Shown piece after piece: positions 1 to 12,054 of a DNA stretch of 64,000 bases; the first letter of the stretch is position 1, and the number at the start of each line of letters is the position of its first letter. The translations under genes were made by a program, and so were the position numbers. The notes beneath the pieces are model-generated. The model was not told where the DNA came from. It worked only from the letters and a program-made list of their open reading frames with translations, and searched no databases. Origin of the DNA: Otis tarda (taxonomy: Eukaryota; Chordata; Aves; Otidiformes; Otididae); NCBI GenBank assembly GCA_026413225.1, contig CM048591.1, positions 72,628,052 through 72,692,051 of the forward strand, given 5' to 3'.

Positions 1-1528
1 TCATTTCACTTGATGTTTTAATCTCTCGTATCTTTTTAATTAATGAAAATGTGTGCTCTCTGTTACGGGAAAAAAAGGCACGAGCTTGATGCAAACTACA
101 TTTCAAATTTATAAGCAGTCAATCTTGCAGAATATCAATGAACAAAAAAAAAAGAATGATGAAAGAAAAAGGAAAAAATGGTTAAAATTAGTTAGGAGAA
201 GAATTAATGTTTTAAGACTTCATTCTTTTGTCTTAGAAAATTTACATTTTCACAAATGCAATAAATTCAACAGGGACTTTGGAACTGGTACTTAATTTGT
301 GGTTTTAGAGGAGTTACAGGTACCAGAAACAATGCTTTAACAAGTTGGACCTTAATTCCTTACCTTTTAAAATCCCATTTTCACTGAAAGCCACATAGCA
401 ATGGCCATCAGTGATGTTGCTTGTGCCCTAGTTACTATTTTTAACTCTGCAGGTGTGAATCTGAGACTCTATAATAAATAGAATCTGGAGCAAGCTGTTT
501 GGTACTCAGCCACCTCCTTGCTTTTCTTGGCACGGGAGCCAGGAAGAAAGTGTCTTTGCTGCTGGCGGCTGAGAGGAGCTCCCTGGGTTTGGCTGCTCTG
601 CAAGGACAAGGGGCTGCTTCCAGGTTGTCCACAGCAGTAGGTAATTTTCCTATTGGCTTTGTAGAGATTGAGATGGAGTGTGATGATCAAGTTAATGAAG
701 CTACACCAGCAGATGTACTGCTATAGGTAGTGAGACTGTTTATCAGAGAAACACAGTTCCCTCTCAGTCTTCCCAAAATGAGCATTCTTCCAGCTGGAAC
801 TGGAGACAAAAAATATAAAATGAGACATCAAGCACACCTAGTCTACCCCAAAGCAGCCAGGCTTATGAATTGTTTTTATTGATTTTCCAAGTTATGCTTT
901 CACCTTGCTCAAAAAATGCTTCAAAACCTTTTTTTCCCCTATATATATCAGAATGAAGCTCCAAAAATTGCCTTCCAGCAATTTTTTGAAACCCCCAAAA
1001 TTGCCTTTCCAGCACCATATTTCTTTTTCTAGAGGCATGGAGGTGTTTTAAGTAGTGTTTACTGTATCCTTTCAGAAAGATCATTCTAGTGCAATTCATA
1101 TTTTAAAATGAAAATTGTTCCCCCCTCACCCCCACCTCCCACACTGGCTAAAAGCATGTGGCTTTATGAGTTTCTACAAATAGTAATAGCCTAGCAAATG
1201 GTATTTCTAGGTGAAATAAAATCAGGATTTAATTTAAAATGAAATAATATCAAGACTGAATTTATAATCTAGGACACACTAGCAAATTGTCTCTTCATTA
1301 TTTGTTCCAAGCCACTTCACAGAAAAAAGGTAATCACCTAAATTGAAAGGGAGAGATTTTCAATCGTTGGAGTAAAATTCTGCCTATGAAGAAAAATCAC
1401 TTTATTCTAAAAAATCTAACTATTTAAATAATGGATACAGGTCAAGCAGACTGGAAAGTAACATTTCAGGTAAACGCTGAATTGCTCCAACACAAGCTTT
1501 TGAAGTATCAGGTTTAACAATGTTTGAC

Positions 1529-1565
1529 TATATGTTCTATGTATATAACATCTATAGAACATATA
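1529..1565. repeat. 12-bp perfect inverted repeat
   Basis: The arm TATATGTTCTAT (1529-1540) is matched by its exact reverse complement at 1554-1565, with a 13-nt spacer. The arms are AT-rich, so this may be chance or a cruciform-prone site. No flanking gene suggests a role. Confidence 0.5.
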
Positions 1566-4303
1566 TGTCTATACGTTCTGAACACAACATTCAGACAACT
1601 TCTGAACCATCAGCTTCAGTGGAGTCAAGATCTTAAAGATCTTGAGTAACCTTGCCAATATGGGATTAGTTTGGGTGTTTAAGTCAGGCAGATAGAAAGT
1701 GAATGAGTGATAACACAAAAAGATCAAGACTCAATAAAACCTCAAGATAGGCAAAGGGAAGTGGAGAAGTCAAGAAACAAAGTAAGGTCAAGATTGTGGA
1801 AGTGATCCAATGAATCAAAGGTCAGCAGGAGGGAATATACTTTCAGTTTAGATATTTTGTCCTTTGATTGAGTCCTGTTTAGCTGCAGGAGCTTCATTAC
1901 ATAGTTTTCCTGTAGGTGTTGTGTTGGGACATATTTAGGAATCTGCTGGTTTATGCTCTCAGTGGCTTTCTTTTTCCATCCAACTCAGGGGCAAATCCAC
2001 AGGGAAAGTGAACTTGCAGTTATGCAAGGTTGACTTAAGTCATGAAGATTCATGTCTAACGTGTTGGGAAATTCAGGTTTGGGGAAAAAGATGGGTTTAA
2101 AAAGTCATCTAGGACTTTCATTACTGTGAATCTTTTGCTTTGGGATGAGCTTCCTTCCGGAAAAATGGAGTAATGTACTGGATGACAGGGAACTCCAGTG
2201 ATTTTCGGCTCTTGATAACTGTCTGAATTATCACAGAAGTCTATGGTCATAGCAGAACTTAGAGATTCCAGTCAAGATCAAGATATCACCTACTTAGAAG
2301 CTGTACAAAGATGGATCATTTAAGTCTTTGGGGACATAAAATCAAGCTGCTTCACTTGACTGAGTCACTTTTTTAGATTTATGCCTAATTAAAAGAACTT
2401 AAGCCTAATACAAAAAGACTCTTAACCAAGTACCAGGTCAGCCCGGAAGTAGTCAGGTAGTTGGACTACATGTTCATTGTAGGTATCCTCCAACTGAAAA
2501 TATTCTGTTCTATTCTACTGTATATGTCTTTTAAAACATAACTACCTGTCAAAAGAAGGAGGCTTTCTAAACAGTTATTCATAGTTTATTCTGTTTTGGT
2601 TTTGTTTTACGTTCGGAAATCTACCTGTACTTACTTAAAGTTCCTTAAACAGGAATCTTAGAGCAGAAAATATAGGTCTCTTGGGGAGCTGGTATTTTTC
2701 CTTCTCTTTTGGCTTTGTTTTTTTTTTCCCAGTAACTTAATAATATCTTGAGTTTGATTATAATATGCTAGTGTATGCCAGATAGGAAAATGTATGAAAT
2801 GCTGAACTTGAGTGAATATTATGGAGTATTACTGATAACTGTGGTATACTACTGAATGTAGTATACCTTTCCTCTGTATTTCACTTCTACATTCAGTTGG
2901 AGTTTTCTTTTAGTTCAGCAACATGAAACAACAGCAGCATGCGCTAGGAAGCCCATTATCAACTTGCTTAGTGCTTCCATGCTGCAATCACTCATCTGAC
3001 ATCTCAGCAGCCAAATGTTAATGTGACATCTGTTATACCCAATTCCAATCACTATCCAGAATCTCTCTGCACATGAACGATTTATCCTGCTTGTAATATC
3101 AATTTCCCAGAGAATGCACCATTTCTGTAAACATAATGAAGTTATTTATTAGAAGGAAAAACATGAAAGAGGTAAGGGTAACACCCTCAAAGGCATTGAG
3201 GAACTTTTGAGGCCATTTTCCCATGTCTCTATCTAAATAATTCCCCCAAGTATTCAATAAGATTCTGGACTGCAGCTCTAAGAATGAGCTTTGATGAGTT
3301 TCTAAATCAACATTAAACAGATGGAATTACAGTTATGTCTTACTATGGCATTAGATTGCAATCTCTTATTATAGCAAAAAAATTACCCATGGTCACTAGG
3401 GAACCAGCCGTTGCACTTTGCCTGATTTTCCTCATTACATCTTATAGTTAATATGATAGATGCTAGTACAATATTTCATCACCAGCCTTTCAAGATGAGG
3501 TTCTGTCTAAACTGTATTACTGTTATCTAAATTCAGGCACCATCTTTTTGCATAAATATGCAAAGACTATTGGCCCAGTTAAGAAGCACGCCGAAACTGG
3601 CAGAGTCTATAAGCATACTACACTTACTTTTTTCTGCTCATATAACAGATATTTATTTTTCTGCTCATATAAAAAGATACATTTTTTTTTTCCCAAACTT
3701 CCGATTTTATCTTCTTTTTTATTATTTCTGTATCACATTGACCATGAAAATGAGAGAAGGTATGGTATCAAACATGTTTTCTGGTAAAGCATGACATTAT
3801 AAACATGTTTTGATTAAGTTATAGTACATTAAAAACATTCAGTACACTGAGTTATAGAAACCAGCCCAGGATAGAGCTTTCACCGTAGTTTTTATGGTTT
3901 TCCTCACGAGTCAATGAAAACTTCACAGCTGATAAAGACCCAGATCCTGTGGTCTGTGAAGAATGTGTGCTGGAGACGCAGAAATAGATTGTATTTAAGA
4001 TACCCTCAAATGCTGTGCAGACCGTGGTGGATATAGTGGAAAGTGGATATCTTAATTTGAGAGAGGATGACAGTCAGCCATTGTCAGTTAGAAGAAGTAA
4101 GTTTAGGAAAAATCTTCAGTGACAGCATCTTCAAAGCCTGGAGCAAGTCTAATTAGCAGGGCAGACAATCTCTTTCTGAACATATAAACTAATTTTCCCA
4201 CCACCAAACCATCTGCCTCTGATAATCACCACCACTGCTTTGCAACACTTTGGCTAAGAACAAATGTTGATAACTGCTGAAACTTAAGAAATCATTCTTC
4301 TGT

Positions 4304-4345
4304 GTTGGTCACCTGCATTATATAGTTGGTCACCTGCATTATATA
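4304..4345. repeat. 21-bp perfect tandem duplication
   Basis: A 21-bp unit beginning GTTGGTCACCTGCATT occurs twice head to tail (4304-4324 and 4325-4345) with no difference. This points to a recent slippage or duplication event in otherwise unique sequence. Confidence 0.85.
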
Positions 4346-4786
4346 TGAAAATAAACATGACTTATTTTCTTTCAGTGTTGTTTATCACTAAATAAATAAA
4401 CAAAACTCTGACTATACATTTTAATATCAAAATTGAAACAAGTTTACAAAGATAGCACTGTAAGGGTTTAATTAATTTTGTCATAAGTTTGCATGAAATA
4501 TATAAAATGTTATTATAATATGCTAAATATATGCATATGTTGTTTCAACTGAACATTAAAAAATCTTATGCAACAATTCAAAACTATTGAATGAAGTGTC
4601 ATGACTGTTTCCCCTTTTAAAACTGTCATTCCAGTGACATATTTCTTCAGAGTGAGTTTTTTTTCTAGTTTCAGCTCATGTACATTTTTAATAGAAATTA
4701 CTCCGTGAAAACCAAGTTACAGATTCTACTTAATATATATATGTCCCCTCAGAAGAGTATACAGAGAAAAAAGGAATTAAATTCAG

Positions 4787-4890
4787 GACATGGTTTAGCA
4801 GGTATCGTGGTGTTAGGTTGATGGTAGGACTTGATGATCTTGGAGGTCTTTTGCAACCTTAAAGATCCTACAGCTCTATGATTCTATGAA
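4787..4890 (+). mobile_element. CR1 LINE 3' tail fragment
   Basis: The stretch reads like the last hundred bases of an avian CR1: a 'ggacatggtttag' opening, then 'ggacttgatgatcttgga' and 'ggtcttttgcaacc', ending in the CR1 3' repeat 'ctatgattctatga'. It is heavily 5'-truncated, as most CR1 copies are, and holds no coding sequence. Its wording differs from the two young copies at 9.5 and 14 kb, so it belongs to a different and probably older CR1 subfamily. Confidence 0.85.
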
Positions 4891-6660
4891 ATTGGCAAAC
4901 TATTTCAATGCCTTCTTATTTACACATCTTACAATGATTTTTCAGCCAGATGGAAGATAATAAGTAATACATTGCTTACCACACTGTGAAATTTTACTCA
5001 CTAATAATACAGGGTGTGTGAATTTTTTGTCTCTTTGAGGCTGTAAGCACATTATCAATTAAAATCTTCTTCATTGACTTCAGTGAGACAAAGGCTTCCA
5101 CCATGATTTACGGCTTACATCATTTATTTATATCACTTTTTCTCCAAGCAGTAATCAGTGATCACAAGTTCACTAAAGGTTGTTTGCTTTAATGAGTGTT
5201 TAAGGACAAATAAGAAGCTGCACTCATCTAGTCTGGTTTAAATAGTGAGTAATGGAGAGTTTTATTAAATAGTCCCTGAGGTTAATCAGCTAATACATTT
5301 CTAAGTGGTAACCTCGTGTTTGAAATTCTAATGCACTTTAGTTTCAGCCTATTTCTTGTACCTACAATAACCTTTAGTCAAACATGGGCTAAGCCAAAGC
5401 CTCTTGAAATAGCTAGAAAGACATTGATCTAGGCCTTTCTCTTACTGGGGAAATACCATCATCGGGAACTGGAGATTTTTCTGTAGTTCACTGCTAAAAT
5501 CATATTTAGCACGTGCATTTTAAGGCATAAAAAGATTTAAAATGACTCTAGTCATGGTTCTATATATTTTAATGGGAGTTGTAAGTAGCTTGTAGAATAG
5601 TGTTCATATCATTCATGAAATAGTTGTTATTTGGAAAAGAACTGCACAACAGACGTGGTTCTTCTGGATCTGTGGAGAAGTAATGGGAGATAATGAACCA
5701 TTAGGAAAGAGTTGAGATCCACAGCTCTGCAAATAGTGTAAGCCAGGCAGTTCTGAAGGGTCAGTGTTCAGCTATGGATTAATGTTAGCAATATTGCAAT
5801 GAATGCATTGTTTGCATTCTTCATGGTGTATGAACTAACCTACTTTTACTGTGATTCTTCAGATTTTTTATCCAAAAAAGGAGGGAGAGGGAGGAGGTCT
5901 AATCCCTCATGTCTAGAACGATATTCTTCTCTGCACAAGAAAGAGACAGTCATCTAGCCTTAATGGTTAGTGGCATTTCTTTAATAGAGATTGTTTCAGC
6001 TGCAGGCTGTGTATTTGTTCAAGGACTTGTCATTTTGAACACACTTTTAATGTTAATCCTTATTTGCATAGGGAGGTGGTTTTAACTCAGACAAGTGAAG
6101 CACGGAATACAAATGTTTCCACAAATTGATTTTCTTTATTAGACTGTTAACGTTTCAACAGCTCAAAGATAACTGCTGGTGCAGGGGACGCCAACTCAGA
6201 AAAATTCCAGCACAGATAAAGAGAAAATGGAGGACGGGAGAGCAAGAGATTTCGTGACTATTCTCAGTGATTTATGTCTAGCAGCTCCTTTTCCAAAGTG
6301 ATTTAGGTAAGCTTCTAAATCACTGATTTTCAGGAAGCTGGAGGCTTCTTAGGGAAAGGTGTCTTCTTGCATTTTAAATGATGATGATGTCTCCTTGTTC
6401 ATTCTTGTTAGACGATACAAAGCAGGAATCAACCTGAGGCTCCCTCCTAAACTTTTTTTATTTTGTAGTAGTATAACTACAATTCTAATTTAATCTCAGG
6501 AGACAACTAGCCAGAGAATCATGAAGAAGGTGTAGCATTTAGGTGGAAAAAGACCAGGAACTTACAGCAGATAGTGAACTTGGTTGCTGAGTCAGCATAT
6601 TTTAATAGGAAGGAAAGAACCTATTTGTCTGGAGGTCTCAGCTGAGCAAGCATGTCCCAA
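4891..6660. other. Non-coding DNA, no gene seen
   Basis: Unique-looking AT-rich DNA. No frame is recognisable and no clear repeat is visible. The last part (about 6.5-6.66 kb) may be the diverged upstream end of the old LINE that follows, but I cannot align it convincingly. Confidence 0.55.
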
Positions 6661-6774
6661 ACAAGTAAAGTATTTAAAGGAAGATGTGGAGCAACTTCAG
6701 AAGGTCCATGACCATGCATGGAGGAAAGACCAAAAAAGCAGGGGGATCGTTCAGTTGAAAAAACAATAGCCCAG

Positions 6775-7947
6775 TGTTGTGGTTTTGTTTAGTGAGGGGG
6801 GGCCTAAGGTGGTAGCTTCTGTAGGAAACTGCTAGAACTCGCTCCCTTTTGTTCAGTGGACTCGGACGGGCCTAGGGAGGACTTGCTGTCGGCCAAGGCC
6901 GAGCCGATTGGTAGCAGAATGTTCCGTGATAACGCCTCTGTGATAACGTATTTAAGAAGGGGAAAACAGAAAAAAAAAAAAAGAAAGACGAGAAAATGTG
7001 AAGAAACTGAGCAGGGACAGAGGCGCAGAGGGTGAGGTGCAGGCCTCACAGGCCTTGCAGGCCTCACCTTCTGGCCTCTTGCCAGGCAGCCGACTGGGCC
7101 TGACTCGGCCCAGCCCAGCTGCAAGAAGTGGAGAGATGAGCTGGATGATGTGAAGAGATTCTGAGAGGCGTCTGCCAGCCTGCTGTGAAGAACTTTTCTT
7201 GTGAGAGGAACGGCTGCACATGCCAAGGTCAGTGAAGAAGGAGGGGGAGGAGTAATGCAGCTCCTGGCCAAGATTCCCCTGCAGCCTGTGGTGACGACCA
7301 TGGTGGAGCAGGTTGTCCCCCTGCAGCCATGGAGGTCCACGGAGGAGCAGAGATCCACTTGGAGCCCATGAAGGACCCCACATCGGGGCACGCAGATGCC
7401 TGAAGGCGGCTGTGGCCCGTGGAGGGCCCGCTGGGGCAGCCGTTCTGGAGAGACTGAACTCTGTGGAAGAGATGACCCACGCCGGAGCAGTTTCAGGAAG
7501 GATTGTGTTGTATGGATGGGACCCCACAACGGAGCAGGGGAGGAATGTGAGGAGTTCTTCCCCCAACCATGAAGCAGCGGTGTAAAACAATGCGTGATGA
7601 ACTGACCACAACCCCCATTCCCTCTTCCCCCCCTGTGCCGCTCGGGGTGGCGGGGGGGGGGGGGCGGGAAGGTAGTAGAGATAATGTTAAGCTTGGGAAG
7701 AGGGAGGGGTGGAGGGAGGTTATCTTGTTCCCTGTCTCATTCTCCTGCTGTTTGTAGTAATAAATGAATAGTTTTTCCCAAGTCGAGTCTGTTTTGCCCG
7801 TAATGGTAACTTTAAGGATTTTCTCCCTGTCCTTATCTCAAACCTTGAGCCATTTTTCTTATATTATCTCTGCCTATTGTCTCGGAGGGTGGGGGGAGTG
7901 AGAGAGAGACTGCGTAGTCTGGTCCCGATTGAGGCTGAACTACGACA
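6775..7947 (+). mobile_element. Solo LTR, avian ERV family A, copy 1
   Basis: A 1173-bp element starting TGTTGTGGTTTTG and ending CTACGACA, so it has TG...CA ends and short inverted termini. It is flanked by 5-bp direct repeats, cccag at 6770-6774 and cctag at 7948-7952, that differ at one base. It shares its whole length with the copy at 30650-31792. LTR landmarks are a TATA-like TATTTAAG (6949-6956), a GC-rich middle with degenerate CTGCAGCC-type repeats, a long G run, and an AATAAA polyadenylation signal (7759-7764) followed by a T-rich R/U5-like part. No gag, pol or env lies on either side, so it is a solo LTR left by recombination. A 5-bp duplication is compatible with an ERVL-type element, but the class is inferred. 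Long frames on both strands inside it are by-products of its GC-rich repeats. Confidence 0.85.
6927..6956 (+). promoter_or_regulatory. Paired TGATAAC motif and TATA-like box in LTR A copy 1
   Basis: TGATAAC occurs at 6927-6933 and again at 6941-6947, 14 bp apart, directly upstream of TATTTAAG at 6949-6956. The pair is also present with the same spacing in the other two family-A copies. This is the expected place for a U3 promoter. TGATAA fits the core of a GATA-factor site, so the pair may be an enhancer element of the old virus; that is inference. Confidence 0.5.
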
Positions 7948-8110
7948 CCTAGGAGAGACATGAAAACATTCAAACATTTAAAAGGCTGCTAAAAAGAGGA
8001 ATGAAGTAAATTGTTCTTGATGTACCACATCAACAAAGGAAGTGATACGTTTAAAGTAGCAGGCTGGTTTCAGGTAGTTAGACTTGAACAGTGGGGCAAG
8101 TTGAAAGGGG

Positions 8111-9451
8111 AGTAGACTGGACAGAGCAGGATCTGCAAGTTCTGAGAGTTCAAAAGGAAAGATCAGGCAAATGTCTATGTTTTTTCCTTCGTTATGATAT
8201 TGAACAGCCTCTCAGTGTGTGTTTTCTGCTTACTTATCGATGATTCAGACGTTACTGTTTTGTGAGATGCAAAGAACTGTTAAATCAGCTAGGAAATAGC
8301 TGAACAGTGGCTGAATCTGGTGACACTGGTTTTGTGCCTTTATATTCTGCCCCTTCTTCTTTCCTGTTGTCACATTTTGCACCAGAGATGGTAAGAGAAA
8401 GGACTTGGCCCCAGAATTAGAGCTAACAACTGGCAGCTTCACTCCATGTCCCCAGGTGTGTTTGGAGAGGTGTATGTGTCCCTGGACGAGGGGAGGGAGG
8501 TAAAGAGCATCAGTGCTAGAAGAACTGTACCATAATTCAGGGTGGAAGAACACAAGTGGAAATGGTCATTGAAGGACTCTGACTGACCAAGCCCAGTAGG
8601 GCTTTAAGACAGACAAAAATCACTGCCTTGCTAATTTGGTAACAGACAATCAGAAGGGATGGTGTTGAAAGGGTCAAGTGCAGAATGAGGTGGTAACTTG
8701 CAGACTGTATTACGTGCTAAAGCTCTGATTTCTCATTCAGATCAGCTCTGTTGTAATGAGAATAGGAGGAGGTAGAATACAATTGCTGCTATGAAATGGC
8801 CTAACTTTATAAAGACAGAAGGAATCACAGAATTTTAACATCTGCACTTCGCTTTTATAGCTGAACATTGCCATTGTTGTAAGACACAGCTATTTGTCAT
8901 TCTGTTGTCTATACCAGACTTCACGGCAACTTTTTCTCTCTTTCTGTACAGTTAACAAGAACCAAACTTTAGGAAGCATAAGGATACAGTGGAAATATTC
9001 CTTAATGCTCCCAGGTTTTGCAATGGAATAGAAGATTAACAAATATTTACTGTGATTGTCTTCTGTCTCTTTTCTCCCACGCTGTTGCTGTGAGTAACTA
9101 CTTCCAGTTGAAAATGTAACCTCAAGTCCTTTTCCACTGAAAACCAATAAAAGCAATGCCTTCTGTGCAACAAGTCATATAAAAGCACTATTTTTTTAAA
9201 ATTGCTGTCCATATCTGCGTGTGGAGCAGGAAGACTTCAGTTTTGGACATAGCATTTCTGGTTTATCTGGAATGACCTCCCAGGTAGTGCATCATGTTGG
9301 TGCATATTTTCCATGCAAGGTGATGGGAAATGCTGCCTGGGAAAAGACAGGAGGACTGGGCACAAATTTCAGTGTCTGTATCTCTGAGACAGCTGTACTC
9401 CTGCTCTTAAACAGTATCAGGAAGAAAGTGTCTCTCGGACATAGTCATAAC
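8111..9451. other. Non-coding DNA with fortuitous frame into the CR1
   Basis: No host exon is recognisable. From 9221 a frame with an ATG runs without a stop into the CR1 that starts near 9452. The first 77 codons show no resemblance to CR1 or to any family I know. They are best read as chance open sequence at the insertion site. Confidence 0.5.
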
Positions 9452-10919
9452 TTGAAGATGCACAAGTCCATGGGGCCTGATGAGATCCATCTGCGCGTCC
9501 TGAGGGAACTGGTGGATGAAGTTGCCAAGCCACTGGCCATCATATTTGAGAAATCGTGGCGGTCTGGTGAGGTCCCCGATGACTGGAAGAGAGGGAACAT
9601 AACCCCCATTTTTAAAAAGGGGAGTAAGGAAGACCCGGGCAACTACAGGCCGGTCAGCCTCACCTCCGTGCCTGGCAAGGTCATGGAGCAGATTCTCCTG
9701 GAAACCATGCTAAGGCACATGGAGAGCAAGGAGGTGGTTGGTGACAGCCAACATGGCTTCACCAAGGGCAGATCGTGCCTGACCAATTTGGTGGCCTTTT
9801 ATGACGGGGTAACAGCATCGGTGGACAAGGGACGGGCAACGGATATCGTCTACCTGGACTTGTGCAAAGCTTTTGACACTGTCCCGCATGACATCCTTCT
9901 CTCTAAACTAGAGAGGCATGGGTTCGATGGATGGACCACTCGGTGGATAAGGAGTTGGCTGGATGGCCGCACTCAGAGAGTGGTGGTCAACTGCTCAATG
10001 TCCAAGTGGAGACTGGTCACCAGTGGCGTCCCTCAGGGGTCCGTGTTGGGCCCGGCCCTGTTCAACATCTTTGTCGGCGACATGGACAGTGGGATAGAGT
10101 GCACCCTCAGCAAGTTCGCCGATGACACCAAGCTGTGTGGTGCCGTCGACTCGCTGGAAGGGAGGGATGCCATCCAGAGGGACCTGGACAGGCTGGAGAG
10201 GTGGGCCCGTGCCAACCTCATGAAGTTCAACCAGGCCAAGTGCAAGGTCCTGCACCTGGGTCGTGGCAATCCCAGGCACAAATACAGGCTGGGCGGAGAA
10301 TGGATTGAGAGCAGCCCTGAGGAGAAAGACTTGGGAGTGCTGGTAGACGAGAGGCTCAACATCAGCGGGCAATGCGCCCTTGCGGCCCAGAAGGCCAACC
10401 GCATCCTGGGCTGCATGAAGAGGAGCGTGGCCAGCAGGTCGAGGGAGGTGATTCTGCCCCTCTACTCTGCCCTGGTGAGACCCCACCTGGAGTACTGCGT
10501 CCAGTTCTGGAGTCCCCAACACAAGAAGGACATGGACCAGTTGGAAAGGGTCCAGAGAAGGGCCACAAAGATGATCAGAGGGCTGGAGCACCTCTCCTAT
10601 GAGGACAGGCTGAGAGAGTTGGGGCTGTTCAGCCTGGAGAAGAGGACGCTCCGGGGAGACCTGATAGCAGTCTTCCAATACCTCAAGGGGGCCTACAGGA
10701 AAGATGGGGAGAAGCTGTTCAGTAGGGCCTGTTGTGATAGGACAAGGGGTAATGGGTTTAAGTTAGAAGGAGGTAGGTTTAGATTAGATATTAGAAAAAA
10801 TTTTTTACAATGAGAGTTGTAGAGCACTGGAACAGGTTGCCCAGAGAGGTGGTGGATGCCCCATCCCTGGAAATGTTCAAGGCCAGGCTGGATGAGGCTC
10901 TGAGCAACCTGATCTAGTC
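9452..10919 (+). pseudogene. CR1 ORF2 fragment, reverse transcriptase region
   Basis: This encodes the reverse-transcriptase and C-terminal part of CR1 ORF2p, the enzyme that copies LINE RNA into DNA at the target site. Visible motifs in order are '[17 protein letters not shown]', '[14 protein letters not shown]', motif A '[16 protein letters not shown]' with its catalytic Asp, '[17 protein letters not shown]', and motif C 'FADDTKL' (10115 onward) with both catalytic Asp. The thumb and C-terminal segment follow. The N-terminal endonuclease is absent. The open frame ends at 10813, because an A/T run near 10795-10806 is one base shorter than in the 14-kb copy. That shifts the frame and replaces about the last 38 residues, which otherwise would end near 10919. 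It cannot be an autonomous element. Expression is unlikely unless a nearby promoter reads through it. Confidence 0.9.
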
Positions 10920-11006
10920 AGGGATGTCCCTGCTTCTTGCAGGGGCGTTGGACTAGATGACCTTTGAAGGTCCCTTCCAACTCTAACCATTCTATGATTC
11001 TATAAG
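9452..11006 (+). mobile_element. Young 5'-truncated CR1 LINE with 3' tail
   Basis: A CR1 copy of about 1.55 kb. It begins abruptly inside ORF2 (residues [13 protein letters not shown]) and runs through the reverse transcriptase, the C-terminal region and the 3' UTR, to the CR1 tail 'ccattctatgattctata'. The 5' UTR, ORF1 and the ORF2 endonuclease are missing, which is the usual result of incomplete target-primed reverse transcription. No clear target duplication is visible, as is common for CR1. The coding part is nearly undamaged, so this is one of the youngest elements in the window. By eye it differs from the copy at 14036-14877 at about 20 positions over about 820 bp. Confidence 0.95.
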
Positions 11007-12054
11007 ATTAGGCCTGCCCTGGGAATTAGCATATACTTCAGATTATTTTCAATGCCCATTACTTTTCATGGATCTTCCTATGGATTTAAGTTGAAGGAAA
11101 TTAAATCTCTGTTTGCCCTTTGGAGAACAGAGAGACGTAGGGTAAGGAAATCACATACAGGAGAATTGGGTTCTGGGAGAGCTGTTGGAAGCTGTGTTTG
11201 AAGGGAGAGAACAATTTTCTGGGAAGGTAAGAGCTAAATAGGAAGCAGTGAATGGAGACATGTTTCAAGGATAAGAAGTCTGAATGTCTGAATGTTTAAT
11301 TTCATAAGTAAATCACACATCTGAATGTTTAATTTCTGCTCTGACAAGCTTCCAACAAAACTATTTGAGCAATTTCCAGCTCAACACATTGCCACAAAAG
11401 ACTGGAGAAAATAAATACAACAGGGTGAGTTTCTCTTCCATGATGTATGTTTACGTATTTGAACATTGTACCAAAAGCAAATGTTGCAGCTGACAGTTGA
11501 GATATTTTGTGATCCAAAACGTTTTCATGGTTCCTTGCAAGAGCTGTAATTTTGGTGCTTTGGCTCACATGTTCTTCTAGAAGTCAGATTTTTAGTTCAA
11601 TTAAACTTTCACAAGTGCCTGAAGGTCATTCTTTTGCCTTTTATGCAGGCAGTTGTACTTCAGTATTCTTGGCTATTATGTACCTTACTGCACTTTTCCA
11701 GAATAAGAGGGAGAAAAATGTGATTTGGAGATGGCTGAGAAGTACACACACATACTGAAAAGAAACCATGTCATTTTCTGATTTTTTTCAAAAAGTTAAA
11801 AATAAAACCCACCAAACTTTGGCTATCATGTTTCCTGTTTCATAGTGCTAAAATAAAGTTTTATGCAGTGAGCGGGACCATTTTCTTACTTTTTCCTGAG
11901 TGGTTCCCATGTCTTTCATGCTCCATGTATTCTCAGTTGGGCAACTTTCTTTTAAGCTCACACACCATATAAATCACCTTGTTCTTACTGAGCTGCAACA
12001 ATGTCCTCATTATGCTCGTAGACAAAGCTACATCAGTACATCCTCTTTTTCTTA
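11007..12054. other. Non-coding DNA, no gene seen
   Basis: Unique-looking AT-rich sequence between the CR1 tail and the minus-strand LTR cluster. No frame resembles a known protein. The final part could hold a very diverged 3' end of the minus-strand family-A LTR, but I could not align it. Confidence 0.5.

Larger units (their letters stand above)
1..4786. other. AT-rich non-coding DNA, no gene seen
   Basis: No open frame here resembles a known protein, and the short frames look random, with low-complexity composition. I see no RNA gene. The stretch contains a short hairpin near 1.53 kb and a 21-bp tandem duplication near 4.3 kb, listed separately. It is probably intergenic or intronic sequence, though conserved non-coding elements cannot be excluded from one sequence. 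Confidence 0.6.
6660..8110 (+). mobile_element. Ancient CR1/L3-type LINE remnant, split by an LTR
   Basis: Two pieces, about 6660-6774 and 7948-8110, flank the family-A LTR and read continuously once the LTR is set aside. The left piece ends with a 'gttcagttgaaaaaac' stretch that lines up with 'ctgttcagcctggagaag' of the young CR1 copies. The right piece opens 'gagagacatgaaaac' and continues 'catttaaaaggctgc', which lines up with the '[20 protein letters not shown]' coding region. The reading frame is destroyed by many stops and indels. It is far more diverged than the CR1 at 9.5 kb and may belong to the old amniote CR1/L3 lineage. The outer limits are uncertain by tens of bases. Confidence 0.55.

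Noticed and set aside
6804-7611. Frames of up to 241 codons on both strands across the first family-A LTR
   Set aside because: They overlap each other in several frames, follow the GC-rich internal repeats, reappear in the other LTR copies with different frames, and show no protein motif.
9995-10678. 227-codon minus-strand frame
   Set aside because: It is the shadow of the CR1 reverse-transcriptase frame on the opposite strand.
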